Below, in pieces: positions 1 to 6,160 of a stretch of DNA of 14,564 nt (positions within the stretch are counted from its first letter, which is position 1; every line of letters begins with the position of its first letter). Source of the stretch: Bacillota bacterium (lineage in GTDB: Bacteria; Bacillota; Clostridia; Christensenellales; UMGS416); assembly GCA_023410875.1 (NCBI GenBank), contig JAEYPH010000109.1, forward strand, positions 1-14,564, written 5' to 3'. The position numbers were made by a program, and so were the translations under genes. The notes under the pieces are model-generated. The model had not been told where the DNA came from, did no database searches, and saw only the letters and a program-made list of their open reading frames with translations.

Positions 1-3
1 CCT

Positions 4-44
4 CGAAGGCGCGAAATCCTTCCTGAAGCGGGTTTCGACCTTCG
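4..44. repeat. Imperfect stem-loop at left edge
   Basis: CGAAGG (4-9) pairs with CCTTCG (39-44). CGAAATCC (12-19) pairs with GGGTTTCG (30-37) through one T-G wobble. The two helices are separated by a small internal loop (10-11 against 38) and close a 10-base loop. I could not assign any gene to positions 1-53. All three forward frames and at least one reverse frame are open or end shortly, with no recognisable protein. It could be part of a dispersed repeat, the end of a structured RNA, or chance structure at the end of a neighbouring gene. Confidence 0.5.
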
Positions 45-61
45 GATCAGCAGATGTATGC

Positions 62-95
62 ACGAACACCTGCCCCTCACAAGGCAGGTGTTCGT
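62..95. terminator. Perfect 13-bp hairpin downstream of ferredoxin gene
   Basis: ACGAACACCTGCC (62-74) is perfectly complementary to GGCAGGTGTTCGT (83-95), with an 8-base loop. It lies 25 bases past the stop of the minus-strand ferredoxin gene and is the obvious candidate for its transcript end. Neither side carries a real T-tract, so it is not a textbook intrinsic terminator. An RNA-stabilising 3' hairpin or half of a repeat element are alternatives. Confidence 0.55.
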
Positions 96-119
96 ATGAC
101 GGATTTCAATCGCTCTTTT

Positions 120-872
120 CTATTCGAGGATATCTCCATTTGTATCAATCGTTACAACTTGCCAGGGAACCATTGTTCCGGTGGCCAGCATGGCCTGCTT
201 GACGGCCTGCACGATACCGCCGCAGCACGGCACCGACATGCGCAGTACGGTGATGGACGCGATGTCGTTGTGGGCCAGGATGGCTGACAGCTTTTCGGCA
301 TAGTCGGCGTCGTCCAGCTTGGGGCAGCCGATCAGCGTGATGCGGCCCTTGATCCACTTTTGGTGCACGTTGGCGTTGGCATAGGCCGTGCAGTCGGCGG
401 CGATGAGCAGATGAGCGCCCTGCAGATAGGGGGCCATCGGCGACACCAGCTGTATCTGCACCGGCCACTGGCGCAGCTCAGACGGTGCTTCTCCTGTGGG
501 CTCGGCGGGCTGCGCTACCGGCTTGGCCGGCGCTGCCGGGCGCTCGATGGCGCGGGCCATGGTGCCGGGGCAGCCGCAGGCCAACTTCTCCGGCTGTTTG
601 GCGGCGGGCTCCGCAACGGGTTTGGGGGCATGGCGCTGCTCCATGTGCTTGGCCACGGCGGCTTCATCAAAGGCCGCCGCCTCGCGCTCCTCCACGGCGA
701 TGGCGCCGGTGGGGCAGGCGGGCAAACAAGCGCCCAGCCCGTCGCAGTAGCTCTCGCTGATCAGCCTGGCCTTGCCGTCCACCATCTGGATGGCGCCTTC
801 GTGGCACGCGTTGGCGCACAGGCCGCAGCCGTTGCACTTTTCTTCGTCTATGGTGATGATGTTTCTTTTCAT
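120..872 (-). CDS. Ferredoxin fused to cysteine-containing C-terminal domain
   Basis: Predicted 250-residue cytoplasmic electron carrier. The N-terminal 60 residues are a two-cluster ferredoxin. Cys13, 16, 19 and 23 form a complete [4Fe-4S] motif. The second motif has only Cys43, 49 and 53, with Leu at the expected fourth position (46), so it may hold a [3Fe-4S] cluster or none. An Ala/Pro-rich linker with a CGC motif (Cys99, 101) leads to a C-terminal domain with Cys161, Cys183 and a CCGG motif (216-219). The architecture matches the family called 'ferredoxin 3 fused to uncharacterized domain' in some annotation systems. The start at 872 is chosen because GGAGG lies 8 bases upstream and the ferredoxin fold begins there. 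An open frame continues to 1076 but would overlap the next gene. It has its own promoter and a CRP/FNR-format palindrome. The electron partner is unknown. Confidence 0.9.
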   Translation of the reverse strand: MKRNIITIDEEKCNGCGLCANACHEGAIQMVDGKARLISESYCDGLGACLPACPTGAIAVEEREAAAFDEAAVAKHMEQRHAPKPVAEPAAKQPEKLACGCPGTMARAIERPAAPAKPVAQPAEPTGEAPSELRQWPVQIQLVSPMAPYLQGAHLLIAADCTAYANANVHQKWIKGRITLIGCPKLDDADYAEKLSAILAHNDIASITVLRMSVPCCGGIVQAVKQAMLATGTMVPWQVVTIDTNGDILE

Positions 873-905
873 TTTCAATGCCTCCGTTTTGTTTTCTACA
901 TCGGC

Positions 906-911
906 ATTGTA
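906..911 (-). promoter_or_regulatory. -10 element of ferredoxin promoter
   Basis: On the minus strand this reads TACAAT, 34 bases upstream of the ferredoxin start codon. At 17-bp spacing the -35 position holds CAGAGC (929-934), far from TTGACA. A weak -35 next to a palindrome suggests an activator-dependent promoter. The predicted transcription start is near 899. Confidence 0.55.
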
Positions 912-932
912 ACGCATTTGCCGCGGCAGCTC

Positions 933-948
933 TGTTGCTCGAGCAACA
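933..948. promoter_or_regulatory. CRP/FNR-format palindromic operator
   Basis: The sequence TGTTGCTCGAGCAACA is a perfect 16-bp palindrome with the layout TGTTG-N6-CAACA, the same geometry as the CRP site TGTGA-N6-TCACA. Its centre (940.5) lies about 41.5 bp upstream of the predicted transcription start at about 899, the class II activator position for CRP/FNR proteins. It overlaps the weak -35 region. The regulator is not encoded in this window. It is not a terminator, because no T-tract follows. Confidence 0.6.
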
Positions 949-969
949 AAACCAACATTTGAGGAGGTT

Positions 970-1371
970 TTATTTTTTGTATTCCTGATACTGCTCCAGA
1001 TCAGTGGGAATATCGGTTGTTCCGGTTGCCTTGAATAGCATGTCTCCGCCGCCCATGAAAACATCCAGGTATTCAATGACCCATTCGCTGGATGGATGGC
1101 CCTTCACTTCGCAGATCTTGCTCTGCGGGTCGCCCTTGCGAATGCCGATTTGCATTCCCCTGAGCGCCTTGACGGGTATGACGCCGTATGGGCGAAATAC
1201 AACTCCGTCATGGTTCAATTCGACTACATTCAGCTCTTTGTTCTCTGTGACGGTATACTCAGGATATGACGCCGCGGAATCGGATCGACAGCCGGCCAGA
1301 CCGCCCATGGCTGCCATCACAATTAACGCTGATATCGCGAATCTGAGTAAAAAAAGATGCGTATTCCTCAT
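970..1371 (-). CDS. Small lipoprotein of unknown function
   Basis: 133-residue predicted lipoprotein. A basic N-terminus, a hydrophobic stretch at about residues 7-24 and a lipobox Leu-Ala-Gly-Cys ending at Cys28 indicate export, lipidation and attachment to the outer face of the membrane. The mature part is about 105 polar residues with no family I recognise. I chose the start at 1371 because AAAGG lies 7 bases upstream. An ATG two codons earlier (1377) has AAAGG only one base away. It begins 27 bases after the stop of the four-helix membrane protein and is probably the last gene of the DUF2975/XRE/DUF4173 operon. A partner role for the membrane proteins is inference from position only. Confidence 0.75.
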   Translation of the reverse strand: MRNTHLFLLRFAISALIVMAAMGGLAGCRSDSAASYPEYTVTENKELNVVELNHDGVVFRPYGVIPVKALRGMQIGIRKGDPQSKICEVKGHPSSEWVIEYLDVFMGGGDMLFKATGTTDIPTDLEQYQEYKK

Positions 1372-1398
1372 ACTCATACCTTTCAGTAGCAGTAGTCC

Positions 1399-1824
1399 CT
1401 ATGAAGCGCCCTTGCCAAAGGCAAGGATGGCGCTCAGAACCATCTGCAGCACCGCCGCCGCGAGGAACTCCAGCATAGCCAGATACCATTCGCGCAGCAC
1501 GACCACCTGCCCAGCCACGCACAGCACCAGCAGCGCGCCCATGAGGAAGGACAACAACCAGGGCTTGCCTTTGCCCCCCAAGACGAGTACGCCAGCCAGC
1601 GCGTTGCCCAGAGCAAAGAAAAGGGCGATACAGCCGATGGGAGTCCAGCTATCAAAGGGCAGCCTTCCCAACCATTCCATGGGGAATTCCGCGAATATCT
1701 CGCCGACTCCCCGCAACATCAGTATGCCGCCCCACGCCGCGCCTGCTGCCAGCAGCAGGTTGAGCACGCCCAACCCAATGGGCAGAACGTTGGATCTGCT
1801 GCGCTTGATCGTCTGTGTGGTCAT
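1399..1824 (-). CDS. Four-helix integral membrane protein, unknown function
   Basis: 141 residues with four predicted transmembrane segments at about 13-37, 61-84, 88-109 and 112-136. A basic N-terminus (KRSR at 7-10) suggests that it faces the cytoplasm. No catalytic motif is visible and I do not recognise a named family. The start has a strong AAGGAGG whose first bases overlap the TAA stop of the preceding DUF4173-type gene; the coding regions are 11 bases apart, so translational coupling is likely. The small soluble stretch between helices 1 and 2 (about residues 38-60) would lie outside the cell if the N-terminus is inside. Confidence 0.7.
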   Translation of the reverse strand: MTTQTIKRSRSNVLPIGLGVLNLLLAAGAAWGGILMLRGVGEIFAEFPMEWLGRLPFDSWTPIGCIALFFALGNALAGVLVLGGKGKPWLLSFLMGALLVLCVAGQVVVLREWYLAMLEFLAAAVLQMVLSAILAFGKGAS

Positions 1825-1835
1825 AAAAAGCCTCC

Positions 1836-3368
1836 TTAACGCTCCGACGGGTCGCCCAGCGGGATGCCGGCCTGTACCAGCGCGGCCTGGGCCTGGGCGC
1901 GGGCCACGTTGTAGGTCTGCCAGCTTGTGTCATTGTCCTGCCAGGTCGCCCTGTCCTTGAGCACAGAACGCGCCTGTTCGGCCACTGTAGCGTTTTTATC
2001 CTGCAGCAGGGGCACAATGTGCGGCACCACGGACCCGCTCATCGTAGAGAACGCTTCCAAATCCACCGTAGCGGCTGCGCCGCTCTGGTAGCGGGCGATG
2101 TTGAAGCGTGCCATGCTGGTATCCACGTTGGCGAAGTTCAGACCCAGGTACATCACGAGGAACACCGTGAAGATGACCGGCATTGCCGGGAAGCGCTTGA
2201 GGATCACGTGCAGCATCAGCGCGATGAACACCAGTGCGCACAGGGCCATGAACCAGCTCGTGTAGATGCGCATCTCCGTAAGGCCATAGGCGCTGATGTA
2301 CATGGTCATCTTGGCCAGCGCCGACGCGATGAGCGCCAGCGTGCACACGCCCAGCGCCAGCAGCATGGCCCGGCACGCGGCGGCCAGCGGCCGGTGGGTA
2401 AGCGCCAGCGCCAGGCAGTAGACGCCCAGGTTCACCGCCACAACGCCCATGAGCTCGAAGAAGCCCCGCCGCGCATATTCGGCATAGGTGAAGGCCTGGG
2501 GCAGCAGGCTGTTAAAACTGCCGAACAGATAGCCGAACTGCACGGCGATGAACGCCGCGTACACCGCGCACAGCAGCCCGAGCACCGTGACGGTCAGGCG
2601 GCTATCCAGCACGGCGGCGCGGCTCTCGGGCAAGGGCCTGTCGAAACCGCCCACGGGCTTGCGGCGGCGCAGCGCGTACAGGAAGCCGCCCAGCAGCACG
2701 GCAAGTATTGCACCGATGATCACCTTTGCCAGCGTCTCAGCCATGTTATCGCGGATGAATCGCATCGTATGGCCCAGCAGGCGGTCGAACACGGCGTCGG
2801 CGGAGCTCAGCAGCGCCAGCACGATGGCCAGCAGCGGCAGCGCCACCAGCACGCCCAGCAGCACCTGCACCCATCCCCGGCGGCGCCGGCCTTCGGCGTT
2901 GCCGCCAACCAACACCCGGAAGGGCGAGGGGATGTGGGCCAGCGGCAGCAGGAAGAAGGAGTGGAAGAGGTCCGCGACCAGGCCCAGTGCCGTGAAGGGC
3001 TGAAAGCGCATGCCGCTCCATTGGGTCAGCTGCAGCACGGTCAGCCCCACAAGGAGCATGAAGTTGAAGAACTTCAGCATCATGTTGTCATACAGCGTGA
3101 AGCACACGCCCAGAGCGGCGATGGGCACGAGCAGCGCCCAGCCCAGCGGGCTGCGGGGCATGGTGCCCCGCAGATACCACAGCGCCGCGCCGTAGAGCAG
3201 CGCCAGCCATACGGTCAGGCCAACGCCCGGCTTGCCGGGAAACAACACGAGCTCGCAGAACAGCACGCCCAGCACCAGGGCCAGCGCCGTCATAATACGG
3301 TCGCGGGTGTCCCGCAGGAAGGCCGGCCTCACAGGCTGCGAAGCAGCCAGGGTTTCGTTGGGTTGCAT
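1836..3368 (-). CDS. DUF4173/DUF4153-type polytopic membrane protein
   Basis: 510-residue protein with roughly ten or more hydrophobic helices over residues 25-410 and a soluble C-terminal tail of about 85 residues. The blocks YAEYARRGFFEL (295-306), YGLTEMRIYTSW (361-372) and NFANVDTSMARFNIARY (411-427) are what I know as the signature of the DUF4173 family, related to DUF4153. The biochemical role of this family is not established. The tail ('VVPLLQDKNATVAEQARSVL'-like helices) could be a small helical-repeat domain. The start at 3368 is 4 bases after the XRE gene stop and has GAGGTG 5 bases upstream, so it is cotranscribed and probably coupled. DUF4153/4173 genes are often found beside a DUF2975/XRE pair in Firmicutes, as here. 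Confidence 0.82.
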   Translation of the reverse strand: MQPNETLAASQPVRPAFLRDTRDRIMTALALVLGVLFCELVLFPGKPGVGLTVWLALLYGAALWYLRGTMPRSPLGWALLVPIAALGVCFTLYDNMMLKFFNFMLLVGLTVLQLTQWSGMRFQPFTALGLVADLFHSFFLLPLAHIPSPFRVLVGGNAEGRRRRGWVQVLLGVLVALPLLAIVLALLSSADAVFDRLLGHTMRFIRDNMAETLAKVIIGAILAVLLGGFLYALRRRKPVGGFDRPLPESRAAVLDSRLTVTVLGLLCAVYAAFIAVQFGYLFGSFNSLLPQAFTYAEYARRGFFELMGVVAVNLGVYCLALALTHRPLAAACRAMLLALGVCTLALIASALAKMTMYISAYGLTEMRIYTSWFMALCALVFIALMLHVILKRFPAMPVIFTVFLVMYLGLNFANVDTSMARFNIARYQSGAAATVDLEAFSTMSGSVVPHIVPLLQDKNATVAEQARSVLKDRATWQDNDTSWQTYNVARAQAQAALVQAGIPLGDPSER

Positions 3369-3372
3369 GGTA

Positions 3373-3591
3373 TCACCTCTTCTCGTCGTCTTCGACGTAT
3401 TCCAGAATGTCGCCGGGCTGGCAATCCAGCGCTCGGCAGATGGCCTCCAGCGTGGAGAAACGCACCGCCCGGGCCTTGTTGTTTTTTAAAATGCTCAGGT
3501 TGGCCAGCGTGATATCCACCTTGGCGGCCAGTTCGCCCAGGCCCATCTTGCGCTTGGCCATCACGACGTCCAGATTGATGATGATCGGCAT
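3373..3591 (-). CDS. YozG-like XRE-family transcriptional regulator
   Basis: 72-residue DNA-binding protein made of a single Cro/CI-type helix-turn-helix domain. The helices span about residues 17-64, with the recognition region around ITLANLSILKNNKARAVRF and the family-typical ending ALDCQPGDILEY. This is the short form represented by Bacillus subtilis YozG, which is encoded next to the DUF2975 protein YoaS. The start is supported by the conserved N-terminus (MPIIINLDVVMAKRKMG) and GAGAGG about 11 bases upstream, overlapping the stop of the DUF2975 gene. It probably binds the operon's own promoter. The repeat at 4154-4180 is a reasonable operator candidate, but that is inference. Confidence 0.88.
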   Translation of the reverse strand: MPIIINLDVVMAKRKMGLGELAAKVDITLANLSILKNNKARAVRFSTLEAICRALDCQPGDILEYVEDDEKR

Positions 3592-3606
3592 GATTCGCTC
3601 AACCTC

Positions 3607-4113
3607 TCATATGGTCAGTTCGCTGTCTTCTTTGAGCAGCGCCGCGCTGTGGAAGAGCTCCGCCAGCACGAAGAGCAGCATGGTGCCGATCAGGAACACG
3701 CCGGCGCAGCCCAGCGTCAGGATCGAGGGATCATACACCATCTTGGCCAGGAACAGCGCCATTTGCACCAGCGCAAAGCACCCGGCGCGGAACAGGCTGC
3801 GGGCGTTGGCCCGGCAGAAGGGCATGCCCCTCGGCACGCTGCGCAGCAGGCGGATGCCCTCCACCATCAGGCAGCCCAGCGCCACGCCGCTCAGGGCCAC
3901 AAAGGCCTGGGTGAGCCCCATGGTGCCCGCGGGGACGGTCAGGCGAAACATGTATTCGGCGGAGTTTTCCACGTCCACCGGGCCGCTCTGCGACAGGGCG
4001 CGCAGCCACCATGGCGACGTGAAAAGCAGCAGCGCGTCCATCAGCACCAGCAGCACCAGAAAAATCATGAGCACTTGCGTCAGTATTTTTGCGGCGGAAG
4101 TCCTCAATGCCAT
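3607..4113 (-). CDS. DUF2975 (YoaS-like) membrane protein
   Basis: About 168 residues with four predicted transmembrane helices (roughly 10-31, 60-82, 106-125 and 132-155). The size, helix pattern and the motif PFCRANARSLFRAG between helices 2 and 3 fit the DUF2975 family, which is typically paired with a YozG-type XRE repressor. That pairing is seen here, with the regulator starting 15 bases after this stop. It may sense a membrane or stress signal and control the repressor, but this is unproven. The start is uncertain. ATG at 4113 directly abuts GAGGTG, while TTG at 4107 has the same GAGGTG at an ideal 6 bases. An open frame reaches a TTG at 4143 without a binding site. The predicted promoter would start the RNA near 4121, which favours 4113 or 4107. 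Confidence 0.8.
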   Translation of the reverse strand: MALRTSAAKILTQVLMIFLVLLVLMDALLLFTSPWWLRALSQSGPVDVENSAEYMFRLTVPAGTMGLTQAFVALSGVALGCLMVEGIRLLRSVPRGMPFCRANARSLFRAGCFALVQMALFLAKMVYDPSILTLGCAGVFLIGTMLLFVLAELFHSAALLKEDSELTI

Positions 4114-4127
4114 CACCTCTCGGCGAT

Positions 4128-4156
4128 AGGATAGCATGGGCAACGCTGCAAATCAA
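4128..4156 (-). promoter_or_regulatory. Candidate promoter of DUF2975/XRE operon
   Basis: On the minus strand TTGATT (4156-4151) and TATCCT (4133-4128) are separated by 17 bases. The predicted start is near 4121, giving a leader of about 8-14 bases. The -35 hexamer overlaps the first copy of the CAATAA repeat, a layout suited to repression. Confidence 0.45.
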
Positions 4157-4180
4157 TAAGATTTTATTGAAAAACAATAA
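4154..4180. promoter_or_regulatory. Alternating CAATAA/TTATTG/CAATAA operator candidate
   Basis: Three copies of one hexamer alternate in orientation: CAATAA 4154-4159, TTATTG 4164-4169 and CAATAA 4175-4180, with spacers of 4 and 5 bases. This makes two overlapping palindromes of 16 and 17 bp. They lie beside and partly over the -35 element of the minus-strand operon and about 30 bp upstream of a small plus-strand ORF. The XRE protein of the operon is the natural candidate binder. AT-rich sequence makes chance repeats easier. Confidence 0.45.
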
Positions 4181-4210
4181 AACCACTGTTAATTGTTTGG
4201 TGGAGAATAG

Positions 4211-4390
4211 ATGATTAGAAACGAGATTGCGGTTCAACTGGGTCGCTGGATCGTCGGCAATGGGTTCAGCAGCCGTATGGGGGCGTGCCATACAACCTTC
4301 CAGTGCTATCCGTATGAATGGCTTTGGGGACTGCCACGCCTGTATGTTGTGTTCCTGTGCGCAAGAATATCAGGATATACACTATTTTAG
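4211..4390 (+). CDS. Possible small ORF of 59 codons
   Basis: ATG at 4211 follows a good GGAG (4202-4205) at 5-base spacing, and the frame runs to a TAG at 4388-4390. The 59-residue product contains four Cys and a Trp/Tyr-rich middle, with no domain I recognise and no clear membrane segment or signal peptide. A weak extended -10 (TG-T-TAATTG near 4187-4195) behind TTGAAA (4167-4172) could drive it. The pyrG -35 begins just after its stop. It occupies most of the 370-base space between the DUF2975 gene and pyrG, in which I see no other gene. It could be chance. Confidence 0.25.
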   Translation: MIRNEIAVQLGRWIVGNGFSSRMGACHTTFQCYPYEWLWGLPRLYVVFLCARISGYTLF

Positions 4391-4391
4391 C

Positions 4392-4421
4392 TTGACAGCG
4401 CAGCCTGCGGACGGGTAAAAT
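4392..4421 (+). promoter_or_regulatory. pyrG promoter
   Basis: A perfect -35 TTGACA (4392-4397) and -10 TAAAAT (4416-4421) are separated by 18 bases. The predicted transcription start is about 4428-4430, giving a leader of about 55 bases before pyrG. Confidence 0.75.
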
Positions 4422-4434
4422 ATGCAAATGGCTA

Positions 4435-4459
4435 GGGACCGTCAGGCCCGCGTTTTTTT
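4435..4459 (+). terminator. Terminator-like hairpin in the pyrG leader
   Basis: GGG (4435-4437) and CC (4439-4440) pair with GG (4445-4446) and CCC (4447-4449) around a GTCA tetraloop, with one bulged A (4438). After three bases comes a run of seven T (4453-4459). It lies between the promoter and the pyrG ribosome binding site, where Firmicutes pyrG genes carry a CTP-responsive attenuator. The stem is short (5 bp), so termination may be weak. The pyrimidine-rich 5' arm known from Bacillus pyrG is not evident. Confidence 0.45.
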
Positions 4460-4483
4460 ATTTATGCTTTGTACGGAGGGTTC

Positions 4484-6112
4484 ATGAGTACCAAGTATGT
4501 GTTCGTAACCGGAGGCGTTGTATCAGGTTTGGGAAAGGGCATCACGGCTGCATCGCTGGGCCGGCTGCTCAAGAGCAGAGGCCACAAGGTGAGCATACAG
4601 AAGTTCGACCCCTATATCAATGTGGACCCCGGCACCATGAGCCCCTACCAGCACGGTGAAGTTTTCGTGACCGACGACGGAGCCGAAACCGATCTGGACC
4701 TTGGCCATTATGAACGCTTCATCGACGAGAATTTAAGTCAGGACAACAATGTGACCACCGGCCGCATTTATTGGACGGTCATCTCCAAGGAGCGCAAAGG
4801 CGACTTTTTGGGCGGCACGGTGCAGGTCATCCCCCACATCACCGAAGAAATCAAGCGCAACATCGTGGCAGTGGGCCGCGGCCAGGCCCATCCGGACGTC
4901 GTTATCACCGAGATTGGCGGCACCGTGGGCGACATCGAGAGCCTGCCCTTTCTGGAGGCCATCCGCCAGATCCGCTGGGAGGTCGGCGCGGAGAACTGCC
5001 TGTACATCCACGTGACGCTGGTGCCCTATCTTTCCATGTCCGGTGAGCTCAAGACCAAGCCCACCCAGCACAGCGTTAAAGAGCTGCGCTCCCTCGGTAT
5101 ACAGCCCGACATCATCGTGTGCCGCTGCGAGCGGCCCATCGGCGCGGATCTCAAGCGCAAGATCTCGCTGTTCTGCAATGTGCCGCCAAACTGCGTCATC
5201 GAAAATCTGGACGCCTCCTCGATCTACGAGGTGCCGTTGATGCTGGAGAACGAGGGCCTGGCCGAGCGCGCGTGCTCACGGCTGGGGCTCACCCCATGCG
5301 AGCCGGACCTGAACGAGTGGAAGAAGATGGTCGAGCGCCTGAAGCACCCCCGGCAGCGGGTCAAGGTCGGCATCGTGGGCAAATATGTGGAACTGCACGA
5401 CGCTTATCTGAGTGTATCCGAGGCCCTGTGCCACGGAGGCATACACAACGACACCGATGTGGACATCGAGTGGATACAGTCTGAGGAGATCACCGCCGAG
5501 ACTGCCCCGCGCAAGCTGGCCGGGCTGGACGGCATCGTGGTGCCCGGCGGCTTTGGCGACCGCGGTATCGAGGGTATGATCGCCACGGCTCAATATGCCC
5601 GCACCAACGGCATACCGTATTTCGGGCTGTGCTTGGGTCTGCAGATCGCCGTGATCGAATACAGCCGCCATGTGCTGGGCTATGCCGACGCCCACAGCAC
5701 CGAGTTTGCCCCCAGTTCCGCCCATCCGGTCATCGATTTGATGGAGGACCAGCGCAACGTGGAGAGCAAGGGCGGCACCATGCGCCTGGGCCATTATGAC
5801 TGCAAGCTGGCCGAGGGCTCCGTGGCCCGAGCTGCCTACGGTGAAGAGGTCATCGGCGAGCGCCATCGCCATCGCTATGAGGTCAACAACCGTTTCCGCG
5901 CCGAGCTGCAGCGCCATGGCCTGCGCCTGAGCGGCATGAACGAGGCGCTGGACTTGGTGGAGATCGTGGAAGTGCCCGAGCACCCGTGGTATCTGGGCAC
6001 GCAATTCCATCCGGAGCTCAAGTCCCGCCCCAACCGGCCCCATCCGCTGTTCCGCGATTTCGTGAAGGCTGCGGTGGATCACCGTGGGCGTCAGATTGAA
6101 ATGACATTATAA
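4484..6112 (+). CDS. pyrG: CTP synthase
   Basis: 542-residue enzyme that makes CTP from UTP, ATP and glutamine, the last step of pyrimidine nucleotide synthesis; cytoplasmic, normally a tetramer. The N-terminal amidoligase domain (1 to about 270) opens with the P-loop-like segment GGVVSGLGKG and contains the expected DPYINVDPGTMSP and DLGHYERF blocks. The C-terminal class I glutamine amidotransferase domain has the nucleophile Cys383 in GLCLGLQ and the triad partners His509 and Glu511 in FHPE. The length matches the family (about 535-545), and nothing is missing. I chose the ATG at 4484 because CGGAGGG lies 4 bases upstream and the conserved MSTKYVFVTGG starts there. An in-frame start at 4469 has no binding site. 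It is monocistronic, closed by the hairpin at 6118-6148. Confidence 0.98.
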   Translation: MSTKYVFVTGGVVSGLGKGITAASLGRLLKSRGHKVSIQKFDPYINVDPGTMSPYQHGEVFVTDDGAETDLDLGHYERFIDENLSQDNNVTTGRIYWTVISKERKGDFLGGTVQVIPHITEEIKRNIVAVGRGQAHPDVVITEIGGTVGDIESLPFLEAIRQIRWEVGAENCLYIHVTLVPYLSMSGELKTKPTQHSVKELRSLGIQPDIIVCRCERPIGADLKRKISLFCNVPPNCVIENLDASSIYEVPLMLENEGLAERACSRLGLTPCEPDLNEWKKMVERLKHPRQRVKVGIVGKYVELHDAYLSVSEALCHGGIHNDTDVDIEWIQSEEITAETAPRKLAGLDGIVVPGGFGDRGIEGMIATAQYARTNGIPYFGLCLGLQIAVIEYSRHVLGYADAHSTEFAPSSAHPVIDLMEDQRNVESKGGTMRLGHYDCKLAEGSVARAAYGEEVIGERHRHRYEVNNRFRAELQRHGLRLSGMNEALDLVEIVEVPEHPWYLGTQFHPELKSRPNRPHPLFRDFVKAAVDHRGRQIEMTL

Positions 6113-6117
6113 TGCAA

Positions 6118-6148
6118 ACGAACCGCCCGGCGACGCCGGGCGGTTCGT
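6118..6148. terminator. Strong hairpin between convergent pyrG and DUF3842 genes
   Basis: ACGAACCGCCCGGC (6118-6131) is perfectly complementary to GCCGGGCGGTTCGT (6135-6148) with a 3-base loop (14 bp). It starts 6 bases after the pyrG stop and lies 12 bases beyond the stop of the minus-strand gene, so it can serve both. The minus-strand exit (TTTGCATTATAATG) is more T-rich than the plus-strand exit. Confidence 0.8.
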
Positions 6149-6160
6149 GCATATCGCGCT

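Noticed and set aside
1..53. tRNA fragment suggested by a TTCGA-containing stem
   Set aside because: The T-arm spacing is wrong and no anticodon or acceptor arm can be built; an extended stem-loop explains the pattern.
933..948. Palindrome as a terminator of the lipoprotein operon
   Set aside because: The stem has no loop advantage and no T-tract follows on either strand; its spacing to the -10 fits an operator better.
873..1076. N-terminal extension of the ferredoxin to 1076
   Set aside because: It overlaps the lipoprotein gene and the promoter region; GGAGG and the conserved ferredoxin start are at 872.
2019..3512. 497-codon open frame on the plus strand opposite the DUF4173 gene
   Set aside because: Its product is a His/Gln/Arg-rich string typical of an antisense shadow of a G+C-rich gene, while the minus-strand frame has helices, family motifs and ribosome binding sites.
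5276..6082. 268-codon frame on the minus strand opposite pyrG
   Set aside because: It is an antisense shadow of a fully conserved CTP synthase gene, with no binding site or promoter.
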